A DNA stretch of 64,000 nucleotides. It comes from Fimbriimonadia bacterium. GTDB taxonomy: Bacteria; Armatimonadota; Fimbriimonadia; Fimbriimonadales; JABRVX01. The stretch is from NCBI GenBank assembly GCA_039961735.1, contig JABRVX010000048.1, forward strand, positions 1 to 64,000. The letters run 5' to 3'. The notes below the pieces were generated by a model. It did no database searches. It saw only the letters and a list, made by a program, of their open reading frames with translations, and was not told the origin of the DNA. This document shows positions 9,509 to 18,794 of the stretch, in pieces; the first letter of the stretch is position 1, and each line of letters opens with the position of its first letter. The translations under genes and the position numbers were made by a program.

Positions 9509-10240
9509 ATGGCCTACGTCGTCGCCGTCATTCCCGCTCGAATGGGCAGCACGCGCTTCCCGGGCAAGCCGCTTGCTCAGATCGCCGGCAAGCCCATGCT
9601 GCAACACGTGTGGGAGCGTGTGGTAGAGGCTCGCGTGGTGGACGAGGTGTACATCTCGAGCCCCGACCCCGAGATTCTGGAAGCTGCGGCGCGCTTCGGC
9701 GCAGACGCGGTCCCCTCCAATCCTGCCTGCCCCACAGGAACCGATCGGGTTGCCGAAGTTGCTGCATCCACGCTGGGCGATATCTACATCAACGTCCAGG
9801 GCGACGAGCCGCTGATCCGCACACAAGATGTGGAGGCCGTCATGCGCCCGATGCTACGAACCCACCCGCCGGACTCCGCCAGTCTATGCTGTCCTTGTAC
9901 TCTTCCGGAAGAGACGGACCCGAACGTCGTGAAAGTGGTTCTGGACGTCTGGGGCTACGCGCTGTATTTCTCACGGTCGCAAGTTCCCTATCCACGTTCG
10001 CGACAGCAGCGCGCACTTCGACACCTCGGCGTCTACGCCTTCAATCGCGACACGATCATGCAATTCCCACATCTGAAACAGACCCCGCTGGAGAAGGCCG
10101 AAGGTCTGGAGCAGCTTCGCCTGCTGGAGCATGGCTACACGATGGCGCTCACCCGAGTGCGACGCCCGGCAGGCCCTGCGGTCGACACCCCCGAACAGCT
10201 CGCGGAGGTCGAGCGACTGCTGTCGCGAGGGACTCGGTGA
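9509..10240 (+). CDS. kdsB: 3-deoxy-manno-octulosonate cytidylyltransferase
   Basis: Activates KDO to CMP-KDO for the inner core of lipopolysaccharide. The 243-residue protein shows the family's N-terminal nucleotide-binding sequence AVIPARMGSTRFPGKPL, the VYISSPDPEI strand, the NVQGDEPLI motif with the metal-binding Asp, and PTGTDRVAEVA in the form CPTGTDRVAE. Near the C-terminus EGLEQLRLLEHG is also characteristic. No obvious Shine-Dalgarno precedes the ATG; instead a GC-rich hairpin ends 8 nt upstream. It is convergent with lpxK, another LPS gene. Confidence 0.94.
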   Translation: MAYVVAVIPARMGSTRFPGKPLAQIAGKPMLQHVWERVVEARVVDEVYISSPDPEILEAAARFGADAVPSNPACPTGTDRVAEVAASTLGDIYINVQGDEPLIRTQDVEAVMRPMLRTHPPDSASLCCPCTLPEETDPNVVKVVLDVWGYALYFSRSQVPYPRSRQQRALRHLGVYAFNRDTIMQFPHLKQTPLEKAEGLEQLRLLEHGYTMALTRVRRPAGPAVDTPEQLAEVERLLSRGTR

Positions 10241-10278
10241 TCGTCCTGAGTAGCCCTTGGACGCGAGGATGGTGTTGG

Positions 10279-11301
10279 CTACTTCACATGGGACTCGCCG
10301 CTGATTGCAGTGAGCAGGAAGTCCTGCACGGCGCGCTCGTTGGCGAAAACCACTTCCTCCCGCAGCACCCAGATGTTTAGTTCCACTGGCAGAGAACGGA
10401 GCTTCACCGCGTCCTTCTCTGTCGTAACGGAGGTAGTCCGGGCCAGCATGTCGAGGTCGGTGGCGCTGTAGTCATGGTGGTCACCGAAGCGGAGGCTGGT
10501 CACCGACGCCCCCAGATCCCGTAGGGTCTGCTCGAAGCGTTCTGGGTTGCCAATCCCGGAGACGGCCAGCACCTTCTCCCCCCGAAGCAGAGCGAGCTCC
10601 CGTCGCTGGGTCCCGTCTAGCGAGCGCAACTCCTTTGGTCGCCGTATCACGTGGAAGGTAGGGAGCGGCGGCAGGCTGTCGGGAGTGCGGTCACCCACGA
10701 CGAACAGCGCGCTCGCGCGCCGAAGGCAGCTTTTCGGCTCACGCAGCGGACCCGCGGGCAGACATCGGCCGTTTCCAAAGGGGCGTGCGCCGTCCAACAC
10801 CACCAGGTCCAACGTGCGGGCGAGTGGCAGGTGCTGGAAGCCATCGTCCATCAGGATGACGTCCACGTCGGAGTGCAGCTCGACCGTCTTGGCCATCCGC
10901 ACCCGGTCTTTGCATACGATGAGATGAGCATCGGAAAGCGCCTCGCGCAGAAGCACCGCCTCATCGCCGACCATGTGGGGCGCCGCTTCTTGGCCTGGCG
11001 GAACCGACGCAAAGACAGACGATCCACCGTAGCCGCTACACGAGATGGTAACACGAAGCCCGGCACGCTGCAGGAGTTGGCCGACTGCAATGGTGACGGG
11101 CGTCTTCCCGGTCCCTCCCACCGAGATTCCGCCCACGCAAACCACGGGCACCGGGACCTTGTAGCGCTTCCGAAAACCCAGGGCATACCAACCGAGGTAC
11201 AGCCGCCAGCCAAGCGCGTAGAGGTGCGATGCTGGGAGCAGGGCGGCTCGCTGGAGGCGGTCACCGAGCGCCGGCGAATCCCACAAGCCTGGCCAGTCCA
11301 T
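10279..11301 (-). CDS. lpxK: Tetraacyldisaccharide 4'-kinase
   Basis: Inner-membrane kinase that phosphorylates the lipid A disaccharide. The 340-residue product begins with a hydrophobic/basic segment and the P-loop GGISVGGTGKTPVT near residues 55-68. Then come the LxK family segments EAVLLRE, DVDVILMDDGFQHLPLARTLDLVVLD (DDGFQH contains the catalytic Asp region) and LPAGPLREP. The start ATG at 11301 is only 41 bp from the divergent mtaB start and has CATAAT 6 nt upstream with no Shine-Dalgarno, suggesting a leaderless transcript. With kdsB it shows the organism makes lipid A/KDO-type LPS. Confidence 0.93.
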   Translation of the reverse strand: MDWPGLWDSPALGDRLQRAALLPASHLYALGWRLYLGWYALGFRKRYKVPVPVVCVGGISVGGTGKTPVTIAVGQLLQRAGLRVTISCSGYGGSSVFASVPPGQEAAPHMVGDEAVLLREALSDAHLIVCKDRVRMAKTVELHSDVDVILMDDGFQHLPLARTLDLVVLDGARPFGNGRCLPAGPLREPKSCLRRASALFVVGDRTPDSLPPLPTFHVIRRPKELRSLDGTQRRELALLRGEKVLAVSGIGNPERFEQTLRDLGASVTSLRFGDHHDYSATDLDMLARTTSVTTEKDAVKLRSLPVELNIWVLREEVVFANERAVQDFLLTAISGESHVK

Positions 11302-11342
11302 GCGCGGATTATGACACTCGGCCTGTCGGGTAGGATCGCCGC
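11302..11342. promoter_or_regulatory. 41-bp divergent promoter between lpxK and mtaB
   Basis: On the minus strand CATAAT (11313-11308) ends 6 nt before the lpxK ATG. On the plus strand TAGGAT (11331-11336) ends 6 nt before the mtaB GTG, although AGGA within it could instead serve as a Shine-Dalgarno. Both promoters must fit in 41 bp plus the neighbouring coding sequence. Confidence 0.4.
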
Positions 11343-12680
11343 GTGCTGACGGTTGCATTCACTACCCTAGGCTGCAAGGTCAACCAGTACGAGACGCGTC
11401 GTATCGCGGAGAGCTTCGAGCGTCGCGGGTTCCGCGTGGTGCCATTCGAAGAGACCGCGAACGTGTACGTGGTGAACACCTGCTCCGTCACGGCAGTGGC
11501 TTCCAGCAAGTCACGGCAGATGATGCGGCGGGCGAAACGCACCAACCCATCGGCGAAGCTAGTTGTGACCGGATGCGAGGCGCAGGCGGCAGCGCGGGCG
11601 GGCCGGCTGGTTCCAGAAGCCGATCTGGTGGTAGCGAATCCGGAGAAACTGGAGACCGTTACGCACTTCCTGCGGGCCTTTCCGGAGTTCGCCGGTCAGA
11701 CTGCCGCTCCGTGCACGGATGCTGCAATTGCTCGGGTGCAGCGGCGTACGCGGGCGGTGGTGAAGGTGCAGGACGGTTGCAACATCTTTTGCTCCTACTG
11801 CTCGATCCCCTACACCCGCCCTGTGCTCGAGAGTCGGCCATGGCACGAGTTAGTAGACGAGGTGGAGGGATTGGTAGCGGAGGGGCATCGCGAGGTGGTA
11901 CTGACTGGCGTGCTGATCGGCGATTACGGACCACTCACCGGGAGCGGCGGGCCGGATCTGACCGGACTGTGCGTTAAACTCGCGGACATTCGACGTTTGC
12001 AACGCATACGTATCAGCTCAATCGAGGTGACACAGGTCTCTGACGAGCTGATACGACTGATGCGTGAGGAACCCAAGATGTGTCCACACCTACACATCCC
12101 CCTGCAATCCGGCAGCGACCGGGTGCTGCTAGATATGGGACGACCTTACACGCGCGACGAGTATGTAGCACGGTGCTCGGAGGCGAAGGCTCGCGTGCGC
12201 GATCTGGCCATCACCACGGACATCATGGTGGGGTTTCCGACGGAGGACGAGGTTGCGTTGGGAGAGACCGTCGGCGTGGTAAAAACAGTGGGATACCTAG
12301 CTGCGCACGTATTCCGGTACTCCTCTCGTCCCGGCACACCCGCTGAGGAGCTGGGGGATCCAGTGCCGCATGAAGAGAAGATGAGACGGAGCAAGATGGT
12401 AGCGGATGTCACTGCGGACTCCGGCCGTGCCTACCGGACCGGGTTCATAGGGCGCGATCTGCGAGTGTTAGTCGAAAGCGCGCAGCGAGCAGTCGGTCTG
12501 CTGAAGGGGCACTCCGACAACTACCTCGAGTTGGAGTTTCCCGGGCCTGGCGAGCTGGTAGGTGATCTCGTCACGGTCCGAGTTCTCGCTGACGGAGCGC
12601 GAGGCATGACGGGGCAGATCGTGGAGACTGTGACACCACACAACGCAAGGAGGACGAATGGACGGCTGCATATTCTGTAA
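11343..12680 (+). CDS. mtaB: tRNA t6A37 methylthiotransferase MtaB
   Basis: Radical-SAM enzyme that adds a methylthio group to N6-threonylcarbamoyladenosine-37 of tRNA. The 445-residue protein has the three methylthiotransferase parts. The N-terminal UPF0004 domain has cluster cysteines in TLGCKVNQYET (Cys11), NTCSVTA and TGCEAQ. The radical-SAM core has CNIFCSYC (Cys146, 150, 153), HIPLQSGSD and DIMVGFPTE. A TRAM-like C-terminal domain follows. TLGCKVNQ and CSIPYTR point to MtaB rather than MiaB or RimO. The start is GTG at 11343. The HIT gene overlaps its last 23 bp. Confidence 0.92.
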   Translation: MLTVAFTTLGCKVNQYETRRIAESFERRGFRVVPFEETANVYVVNTCSVTAVASSKSRQMMRRAKRTNPSAKLVVTGCEAQAAARAGRLVPEADLVVANPEKLETVTHFLRAFPEFAGQTAAPCTDAAIARVQRRTRAVVKVQDGCNIFCSYCSIPYTRPVLESRPWHELVDEVEGLVAEGHREVVLTGVLIGDYGPLTGSGGPDLTGLCVKLADIRRLQRIRISSIEVTQVSDELIRLMREEPKMCPHLHIPLQSGSDRVLLDMGRPYTRDEYVARCSEAKARVRDLAITTDIMVGFPTEDEVALGETVGVVKTVGYLAAHVFRYSSRPGTPAEELGDPVPHEEKMRRSKMVADVTADSGRAYRTGFIGRDLRVLVESAQRAVGLLKGHSDNYLELEFPGPGELVGDLVTVRVLADGARGMTGQIVETVTPHNARRTNGRLHIL

Positions 12681-13002
12681 GATCGCATCGAAGGAGGCGC
12701 CTTCTCAATACGTGCACGAGACGGCGAACACGGTGGCATTTCGGGACCTGAACCCTGTCGCCCCTTCGCACATTCTGATCATCCCTCGACGGCATGTCGC
12801 GAACTTGGACGGAGCTACTGCGGAAGATGCCGGGCTGCTGGGCGAAATGCTGCTAGCGGCTGCCGCGATTGCACGTAGCGAGGGCTTCGCGGAGAGTGGG
12901 TATCGAGTCGTGTTGAACGTCGGACCCGATGGCGGGCAGACCGTCGGCCACCTGCACGCACACTTGCTCGCCGGACGGCGCCTCACCTGGCCACCTGGGT
13001 AG
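12658..13002 (+). CDS. HIT-family (HINT-like) nucleotide hydrolase
   Basis: A 114-residue histidine-triad protein, likely a purine nucleoside phosphoramidase of the Hint type. It begins CIFCKIASKEAPS, has the HILIIPRRHVANL strand, and ends with the triad region VGHLHAHLLAGR, which gives His-phi-His-phi-His. The ATG at 12658 lies 23 bp inside the end of mtaB, with AAGGAGG-like purines just upstream (CGCAAGGAGGACG), so the pair is translationally coupled. The cellular substrate cannot be told from the sequence. Confidence 0.9.
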   Translation: MDGCIFCKIASKEAPSQYVHETANTVAFRDLNPVAPSHILIIPRRHVANLDGATAEDAGLLGEMLLAAAAIARSEGFAESGYRVVLNVGPDGGQTVGHLHAHLLAGRRLTWPPG

Positions 13003-13006
13003 GATA

Positions 13007-15364
13007 TCATATGTCACCGTGTTCGGTACGTGCGATGATCTCGTCTTGCAGGGCAGCGCTCAGGTCGCAGAAGTAGTCGCTGTAGCCCGCCACGCGCACG
13101 ATTAGATCGCGATGCTTCTCGGGATCCCGCTTCGCTTCCCGCAGGGTCTCCGCAGTCACTACGTTGAACTGCACATGGTGGCCGTCCAGCCGGAAGTACG
13201 TGCGTACGAGGTGGCCAAGCCGCTCGATTCCATCGTCGCCCTCGAGCAGCCGTGGCGTGAACTTCATGTTGAGCAGCGTACCACCTGTGCGCAGGTGGTC
13301 CATCTTCGACGCGGACTTCAGCACGGCGGTCGGGCCGTGACGGTCCATGCCTTGCACGGGCGAGATGCCCTCAGAGAGCGGCTCCCCTGCCCTACGCCCG
13401 TCCGCCGTGGCACCGGTAACCGAACCGAAGTAGACATGACAGGTGGTGGGCAGCATGTTGATGCGATAGCAACCTCCTCGCGTGTTCGGTCGTCCGTTCA
13501 CCGCATCATAGTAGGCATCGAAGGCGGCCACCATCAAGTCGTCCGCGCAGTCGTCGTCATTGCCGTACTTCGGGCTCTTGTTTACCAGCATCTGGCGCAG
13601 CGGCTCTTCGTCTGCGAAGTTCGATTGCATGGCTGCGAGCAGATTGACGAGGCGTACGGAACGTCTCTGAAATACATGGTGGCGTATGGCGGCAAGCGAG
13701 TCGGTAATGGTGCCGATTCCCACACCCTGTATGTAGCTCGTGTTGTATCGCGCGCCCCCGGCGTTATAGTCCTTCGCCTTCTCGATGCAATCGTCTATGA
13801 TCACCGAGAGGAACGGAGCAGGCATGCGCTGCGCGTACAGCCGCTCGATCACGTTGCTACCGCGGACTTTTATGTCCACGAAGTGCCGCATCTGTGCTGT
13901 GAAGGCGGCGAACACCTGATCGAAGCTCGAGAAGTTGGCAGCGTCGCCAGTCTCGATGCCTAACCGCTTGCCAGTCCGTGGGTCTACCCCGTTGTTGAGT
14001 GCAATCTCGAGCACCTTGGGCAGGTTGAAGTAGCCTGTTAGGATGTACGCTTCTTTTCCGAACGCACCCGTCTCGACACAGCCACTCGTACCACCACACC
14101 GAGCATCTTCCAGGCTCTTACCCTGGCGTAGTAGCTCCTCCACTACCGCATCGGCATTGAAGAGCGATGGTTGACCCCATCCCTTCCTCACGATCCTCAG
14201 GGCACGGTGGAGGAAACGGTCGGGGTTCCGCTTGCTCAGCTGGATATTGGTGCTCGGCTGCAGCAAGCGCATCTCGTCCACTACGTCCAGCATCAGATAG
14301 GTGACATCGTTCACGCCGTCCGACCCGTCGGGCCGCAACCCACCGTGGCTGATGTTAGCGAAATCGGTGTATGTACCACTCTCGGCAGCGGTCACACCTA
14401 CCTTGGGTGGTGCAGGCTGATTATTGAACTTGACCCATAGGCACTGCAGAAGCTCCTTTGCAGAATCCTCCGTCAGCGTCCCATCTTCGAGGCCGCGGCG
14501 GTAGAATGGGAGAAGGTGCTGATCGAGTCGGCCAGGGCTGAAAGAGTCCCACGTGTTCAGTTCGGTGATCACGCCGAGATGCACGAACCAGTACATCTGC
14601 AGCGCCTCGTGGAAGTCGCGAGGTGCATTCGCTGGCACATGCCGACAGACTTCGGCGATACGTAGCAGCTCGGCTTTCCGCGTGTCATCGCCTTCTAGTG
14701 CAGCCCGTCTCTCGGCCTCTTCGGCATGGCGCTCGGCAAAGCGTATCAGCGCATCGCAGCACACCGACATCGCACGTAGCTGCTCGTGCTTCTCGAAAGC
14801 TTCTGGGTCGGCGAGGAAGTCCAGCTGTTCGATGCGTGCCGCTATGCGCCGCTGGAAGTCACGTAGGCCGAAGCGATAGATCTTGTCATCGGCTACGGTG
14901 TGACCGGGAGCTCGTTGCTCCATGAACTCTGTGAAGATGCCGGCGCTGTACGCATCCTTCCACTCTGGCGTCATGGCATCGAAGATGGCTTCGCGCAGGC
15001 TCTTGCCCTTCCAGAACGGGATGATCGATATCTCGTAAGCCTTGCGCGTGTCCTCGTCCACGGCATAAGGGATCTTCTCTCGCGCGTCGAGTAGATCCAG
15101 GTCCTCTAGGGTATGGCAGCACAACTCGGGGTAGGTCGGGGTGGCCTTTGGCATGGGGCCTCGCTCCCCCACGATCAGCTCACCGGGTCCGAGATGGATT
15201 GTCTTGTGCTCCATGAGATGTCGAAAGGCTCGTGCCCGTAGCATCGGTGCAGACATCGCGCCCGCGTTGGCATAGAACTCGGTCATCAGCAGAGCACGCT
15301 CCGCCGAGATGCGCGGCTTGGCCCGAAGGCTTTCCTCCCTCAGCTTATCTACCCGTTGATTCAT
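13007..15364 (-). CDS. hypD: Glycyl-radical enzyme, trans-4-hydroxy-L-proline dehydratase type
   Basis: Predicted to dehydrate trans-4-hydroxy-L-proline to pyrroline-5-carboxylate through a glycyl radical; works only without oxygen. The 785-residue protein follows Clostridioides difficile HypD (from memory) nearly throughout: YPELCCHTLEDL, EFMEQRAPGHTV, MYWFVHLGVITELNTWD, WVKFNNQPAPPKVG and GGTSGCVETGAFGKEAY. The last contains the thiyl Cys429 and Glu431. The radical site is Gly760 in RVAGYSDYF, 25 residues from the end. It lies 3 bp after the activase gene. No proC or proline gene is adjacent. Other GREs (choline, glycerol, propanediol types) fit less well because of the HypD-specific stretches. 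Confidence 0.88.
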   Translation of the reverse strand: MNQRVDKLREESLRAKPRISAERALLMTEFYANAGAMSAPMLRARAFRHLMEHKTIHLGPGELIVGERGPMPKATPTYPELCCHTLEDLDLLDAREKIPYAVDEDTRKAYEISIIPFWKGKSLREAIFDAMTPEWKDAYSAGIFTEFMEQRAPGHTVADDKIYRFGLRDFQRRIAARIEQLDFLADPEAFEKHEQLRAMSVCCDALIRFAERHAEEAERRAALEGDDTRKAELLRIAEVCRHVPANAPRDFHEALQMYWFVHLGVITELNTWDSFSPGRLDQHLLPFYRRGLEDGTLTEDSAKELLQCLWVKFNNQPAPPKVGVTAAESGTYTDFANISHGGLRPDGSDGVNDVTYLMLDVVDEMRLLQPSTNIQLSKRNPDRFLHRALRIVRKGWGQPSLFNADAVVEELLRQGKSLEDARCGGTSGCVETGAFGKEAYILTGYFNLPKVLEIALNNGVDPRTGKRLGIETGDAANFSSFDQVFAAFTAQMRHFVDIKVRGSNVIERLYAQRMPAPFLSVIIDDCIEKAKDYNAGGARYNTSYIQGVGIGTITDSLAAIRHHVFQRRSVRLVNLLAAMQSNFADEEPLRQMLVNKSPKYGNDDDCADDLMVAAFDAYYDAVNGRPNTRGGCYRINMLPTTCHVYFGSVTGATADGRRAGEPLSEGISPVQGMDRHGPTAVLKSASKMDHLRTGGTLLNMKFTPRLLEGDDGIERLGHLVRTYFRLDGHHVQFNVVTAETLREAKRDPEKHRDLIVRVAGYSDYFCDLSAALQDEIIARTEHGDI

Positions 15365-15367
15365 CCC

Positions 15368-16252
15368 CTACGCTCCTATCGAGACCTGAAGCCCGTGGCG
15401 CGCTACTAGGCTGCGCATCTTCTCCAAATCGTCTTGCGGTTGTGTCTCCATCGGGGGGAGGCGGTAGTCGTATCCGAGCCGCGCATGCTTGTCGGCAGCC
15501 ATCTTGTGGAAAGGCAGCAGGCTGATCCGTTTCAGGCCAAGGGTCTGAACGAACTCGGCCATGGCCAGTAGATTCTCGTCGGTGTCCGTGATGCCCGGGA
15601 TCAATGGGACCCGCACCACCACTGCCGCTTCCATCATTACCAGTTCCTTCAAGTTACCCAAGATGAGTTCGTTCGAAACCCCAGTGTAGTGCCGATGTCT
15701 CTCGGGGTCCATCAGCTTGAGATCGTAGAGGAACAAGTCGGTGTGCCGGGCGATCTCCCGGATCACCGGTGTCGGTGCGAATCCGGTCGTGTCCACCGCC
15801 GTATGCAGCTCTCGCGCTCGGCACGAAGCCAGTACACTCACAAGGAAGTTGGCTTGCAGCAGTGGCTCTCCACCAGAGAAGGTCACACCACCCCCCGACT
15901 CCTGGTAGAAATCCCTGTCCTTCTCTAGTTCGAGAAGCAACTCGTCCACCGTGTACACGCGCCCGACGATCTCGCGCGCCCCTGTGGGGCATGCCTCCAC
16001 GCAGTCCCCACAAAGCACGCAGAGGAGGCGGTTCTCGACCCCTCCTGCCTTGCACGCGCGCAAGCAAGATCCACAGCGAATACAACGCCCCTCGTTGAAC
16101 GCGATCTCTAGCTCGGGAGCCCGGCTCTCTGGGTTATGGCACCAAGGACATGCCAGAGGACATCCCTTCAGGAACACGGTGGTACGTATTCCCGGCCCGT
16201 CGTGGGTCGAGAAGCGCTGGATGTTGAACACGGTGCCTGAGATTTTCTTCAC
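15368..16252 (-). CDS. Glycyl-radical enzyme activating protein (radical SAM)
   Basis: Installs the glycyl radical on the dehydratase encoded 3 bp downstream. About 294 residues. It has the activase entry motif THDGPGIRTTVFLKGCPLAC, with the SAM cluster CPLACPWC (Cx3Cx2C), then a ferredoxin-like insert with two further 4Fe-4S sets (CIRCGSCLRAC and CVLCGDCVEACPTG). FSGGEPLLQ and DLKLMDPERHRHYTG are conserved in the PflA/HypE class. I chose GTG at 16252 because homologues start shortly before this motif; a TTG at 16312 adds 20 unlikely residues. Neither start has a strong ribosome site. Confidence 0.9.
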   Translation of the reverse strand: MKKISGTVFNIQRFSTHDGPGIRTTVFLKGCPLACPWCHNPESRAPELEIAFNEGRCIRCGSCLRACKAGGVENRLLCVLCGDCVEACPTGAREIVGRVYTVDELLLELEKDRDFYQESGGGVTFSGGEPLLQANFLVSVLASCRARELHTAVDTTGFAPTPVIREIARHTDLFLYDLKLMDPERHRHYTGVSNELILGNLKELVMMEAAVVVRVPLIPGITDTDENLLAMAEFVQTLGLKRISLLPFHKMAADKHARLGYDYRLPPMETQPQDDLEKMRSLVARHGLQVSIGA

Positions 16253-16387
16253 AGAATGCCAACGGGTGCCCAGAGAATCGGCCTCCTGCCGACCATTGTA
16301 TCGCAGGAGCAAGGCACCATTCGGGTACCCAGTACACGTTTCCAGACGAGGACCCAGTGGGACTTCGCGAAATAGGCCACAAATGGG

Positions 16388-16393
16388 TAGAAT
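16388..16393 (+). promoter_or_regulatory. Putative -10 box of acs
   Basis: TAGAAT within GGGTAGAATCGG lies 26 nt before the acs ATG. The identical string GGGTAGAATCG recurs before rex (18756). It sits in the 167-bp divergent region shared with the glycyl-radical activase gene. Confidence 0.4.
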
Positions 16394-16419
16394 CGGTCCA
16401 ATCTTAGGAGGTTTGCCCT

Positions 16420-18381
16420 ATGTCCGTTGACCAGACTGCGATTAAGGCGCTGCTCGAAGAGCATCGTACCTTCGTTCCCTCCCCCGAATTCGTGGCCCAG
16501 GCCAACGTTTCGGACCCCACGGTATATGACAGGGCCGAGGCCGATCCGGAGGGCTTCTGGGCCGACTTCGCCAAGGAGCTCCACTGGTACAAACCTTGGG
16601 ATGCGGTGCTGGAGTGGAACCCGCCGCATGCGAAGTGGTTCGTCGGCGGCAAGCTGAACGCTTCGTACAACTGCCTCGAGCGCATTATCAACCAAGGAAA
16701 GGGGGACAAGATTGCGCTGTTGTTCGAGGGAGAGCCCGGTGATACGCGCGCTCTGACCTACAACGATCTGCTGAAGCAGACCAACAAACTCGCCAACACG
16801 CTGAAGTCCATGGGGGTCCAGAAGGGCGATCGGGTGTGCATCTACATGCCGATGATCCCAGAGCTCGTGATCTCTCTTCTCGCCTGTGCCCGGATCGGTG
16901 CTCCGCATTCGGTGGTGTTCGGTGGGTTCAGTGCCCAGAGCCTCGTGGACCGTATCACGGACGCCGACGCGCACTACGTGATCACAGCTGATGGAGGCTA
17001 TCGCCGAGGAAAGGTCGTTCACCTGAAAGAGGCCGTGGACGAGGCGCTGAAGGAGTGCCCGAACGTGAAGGCCACGCTGGTGTACGAGCGAATCGGCAAG
17101 CCGGACATCTGCCCTGTGAACATGGTGGAAGGTCGGGACCACTGGTGGCAGACCCTTATGGCTCAGGCATCCGACGTGTGCGAGCCCGAGCCGATGGATG
17201 CGGAGGACGTCCTCTACATCCTGTACACGAGTGGTTCGACCGGAAAGCCGAAGGGAATCGTCCATACTACTGGTGGCTATCTGGTTGGGGCCTATGCCAC
17301 CGCCAAGTGGACCTTCGACCTGAAGGACAGCGACATCTACTGGTGCACGGCGGACATCGGATGGGTCACCGGACACACCTACATCGTGTACGGCACGATG
17401 GCCAACGGCGTGACTCAGGTGCTGTACGAAGGCGCACCGGACTGGCCTGAGCGAGACCGCTTCTGGGAGATCATCGAGAAGTACAAGGTCACCATCATGT
17501 ACACCGCTCCCACCGCGATCCGGGCTTTCATGAAATGGGGAGACGACCTGCCCGCCAAGCACGACCTGTCGTCGCTCCGGCTGCTCGGCACGGTCGGCGA
17601 GCCCATCAACCCGGAGGCGTGGATGTGGTACTACGAACACATCGGCGGCTCGCGAGTGCCTATCGTCGATACCTGGTGGCAGACGGAGACGGGGCATCTG
17701 CTCATCACCCCACTTCCTGGCATCACTGCCACGAAGCCCGGCTCGGCATGCCGAGCGTTTCCTGGAATCGGCGTGGACGTGATTGACGAAGTCGGCAATA
17801 GCGTGCCCAACGGCAGCGCCGGGTACCTGATCCTGACCCGCCCGTGGCCCGGCATGCTCCGCACCATCCACAACGATCCGGATCGCTACGTGCGGCAGTA
17901 CTGGTCGCAGTACCCGGGTCGCTACTTCACCGGTGATGGTGCAAAGAAGGACAAGGACGGCTACTTGTGGTTGCTCGGCCGTGTGGACGACGTCATGAAC
18001 GTCGCCGGCCACCGACTAAGCACCATGGAGATTGAATCCGCTTTGGTGGACCACCCGGCTGTCGCGGAAGCCGCAGTCATCGGCAAGGACGATCCGCTGA
18101 AGGGCCAGGCCGTCGCCGCGTTCGTGATCCTGAAGCAGGGTCACGAGCGCTCGGACGGGCTGATCTCCGAGCTGAAGAAGCATGTGGGCACGAAAATCGG
18201 TCCAATTGCGCGGCCGGACGACATCATCGTGACCGCCGAACTTCCGAAAACCCGATCGGGCAAGATCATGCGACGCTTGCTGCGCGACGTTGCCGAGGGG
18301 CGTGCACTGGGTGACACTACCACGCTGGCGGACCCTGCGGTGGTCGCGGCTCTGAAACAGAAGTACTCGGACGAGGGGTAG
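16420..18381 (+). CDS. acs: Acetyl-CoA synthetase (AMP-forming)
   Basis: Converts acetate, ATP and CoA to acetyl-CoA. The 653-residue protein has the ACS N-terminal domain and the adenylation signature [15 protein letters not shown], the A5-type motif [20 protein letters not shown] and [13 protein letters not shown]. It also has the C-terminal [11 protein letters not shown] with Lys615, the residue acetylated in Acs regulation. TAGGAGG lies 9 nt before the ATG. A strong hairpin follows the stop. It is divergent from the hydroxyproline dehydratase pair; whether the two are co-regulated cannot be told. Confidence 0.96.
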   Translation: MSVDQTAIKALLEEHRTFVPSPEFVAQANVSDPTVYDRAEADPEGFWADFAKELHWYKPWDAVLEWNPPHAKWFVGGKLNASYNCLERIINQGKGDKIALLFEGEPGDTRALTYNDLLKQTNKLANTLKSMGVQKGDRVCIYMPMIPELVISLLACARIGAPHSVVFGGFSAQSLVDRITDADAHYVITADGGYRRGKVVHLKEAVDEALKECPNVKATLVYERIGKPDICPVNMVEGRDHWWQTLMAQASDVCEPEPMDAEDVLYILYTSGSTGKPKGIVHTTGGYLVGAYATAKWTFDLKDSDIYWCTADIGWVTGHTYIVYGTMANGVTQVLYEGAPDWPERDRFWEIIEKYKVTIMYTAPTAIRAFMKWGDDLPAKHDLSSLRLLGTVGEPINPEAWMWYYEHIGGSRVPIVDTWWQTETGHLLITPLPGITATKPGSACRAFPGIGVDVIDEVGNSVPNGSAGYLILTRPWPGMLRTIHNDPDRYVRQYWSQYPGRYFTGDGAKKDKDGYLWLLGRVDDVMNVAGHRLSTMEIESALVDHPAVAEAAVIGKDDPLKGQAVAAFVILKQGHERSDGLISELKKHVGTKIGPIARPDDIIVTAELPKTRSGKIMRRLLRDVAEGRALGDTTTLADPAVVAALKQKYSDEG

Positions 18382-18409
18382 TTCTCCGCTTCGTGACGTA
18401 GGTTAGGTC

Positions 18410-18432
18410 GGGGCAGCCCTCCGGGCTGCCCC
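18410..18432 (+). terminator. Terminator hairpin after acs
   Basis: Perfect 10-bp GC stem GGGGCAGCCC / GGGCTGCCCC with a 3-nt loop, 28 bp after the acs stop. The T-tract is weak (GATTGCTTC). Confidence 0.6.
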
Positions 18433-18794
18433 GATTGCTTCGTCGATCACCACCAGGGGGAACCGATTCTCGCGCTGCAAGCCGCATCGGCTTCCAAAGG
18501 GACCGGCCATTAGCGGCCTTAACCCAGGCAGCCTCACCTCATGCCGGGGCCGAACCCGCTCGCGCCTCAGTGCCGCTACCCAGATCCGACTGCACGGAAG
18601 AAGCGGCCAAGCCGCACCATCGCCACGAATATCGCGACAACCTGGAGGGCGTATTCCATGCTCACGGCTACCACGACCCAAGCAGCAATTCCCATACTGC
18701 TTCTGACAATATCGTGCCCGGCAGGCAGTAGCCGGAAGGCCGGGGCGGGCTTGGGTAGAATCGCACAATCCAAGAACCGGGGGGTTGTGGGGAC
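18433..18794. other. Non-coding gap before rex
   Basis: About 360 bp without a gene I can support. Short open frames exist on both strands, including a minus-strand frame at 18576-18773 with two hydrophobic stretches, but none has a convincing start site. A -10-like TAGAAT at 18756-18761 lies 33 nt before the rex ATG. I see no palindrome of the Rex-operator type here. Confidence 0.5.

Noticed and set aside
16253-16419. Rex or FNR operator between the dehydratase activase and acs
   Set aside because: I looked for TTGTGA/TTGATN-type dyads because of the anaerobic enzyme and found none of adequate length.
16249-18012. 587-codon open frame opposite acs
   Set aside because: It is fully antisense to a clear acetyl-CoA synthetase and rich in Val/His/Arg without domains.
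18576-18773. Small minus-strand frame with two hydrophobic stretches
   Set aside because: The hydrophobic pattern is suggestive, but the start lacks a ribosome site and the frame overlaps the rex promoter region; not supported enough to list as a gene.
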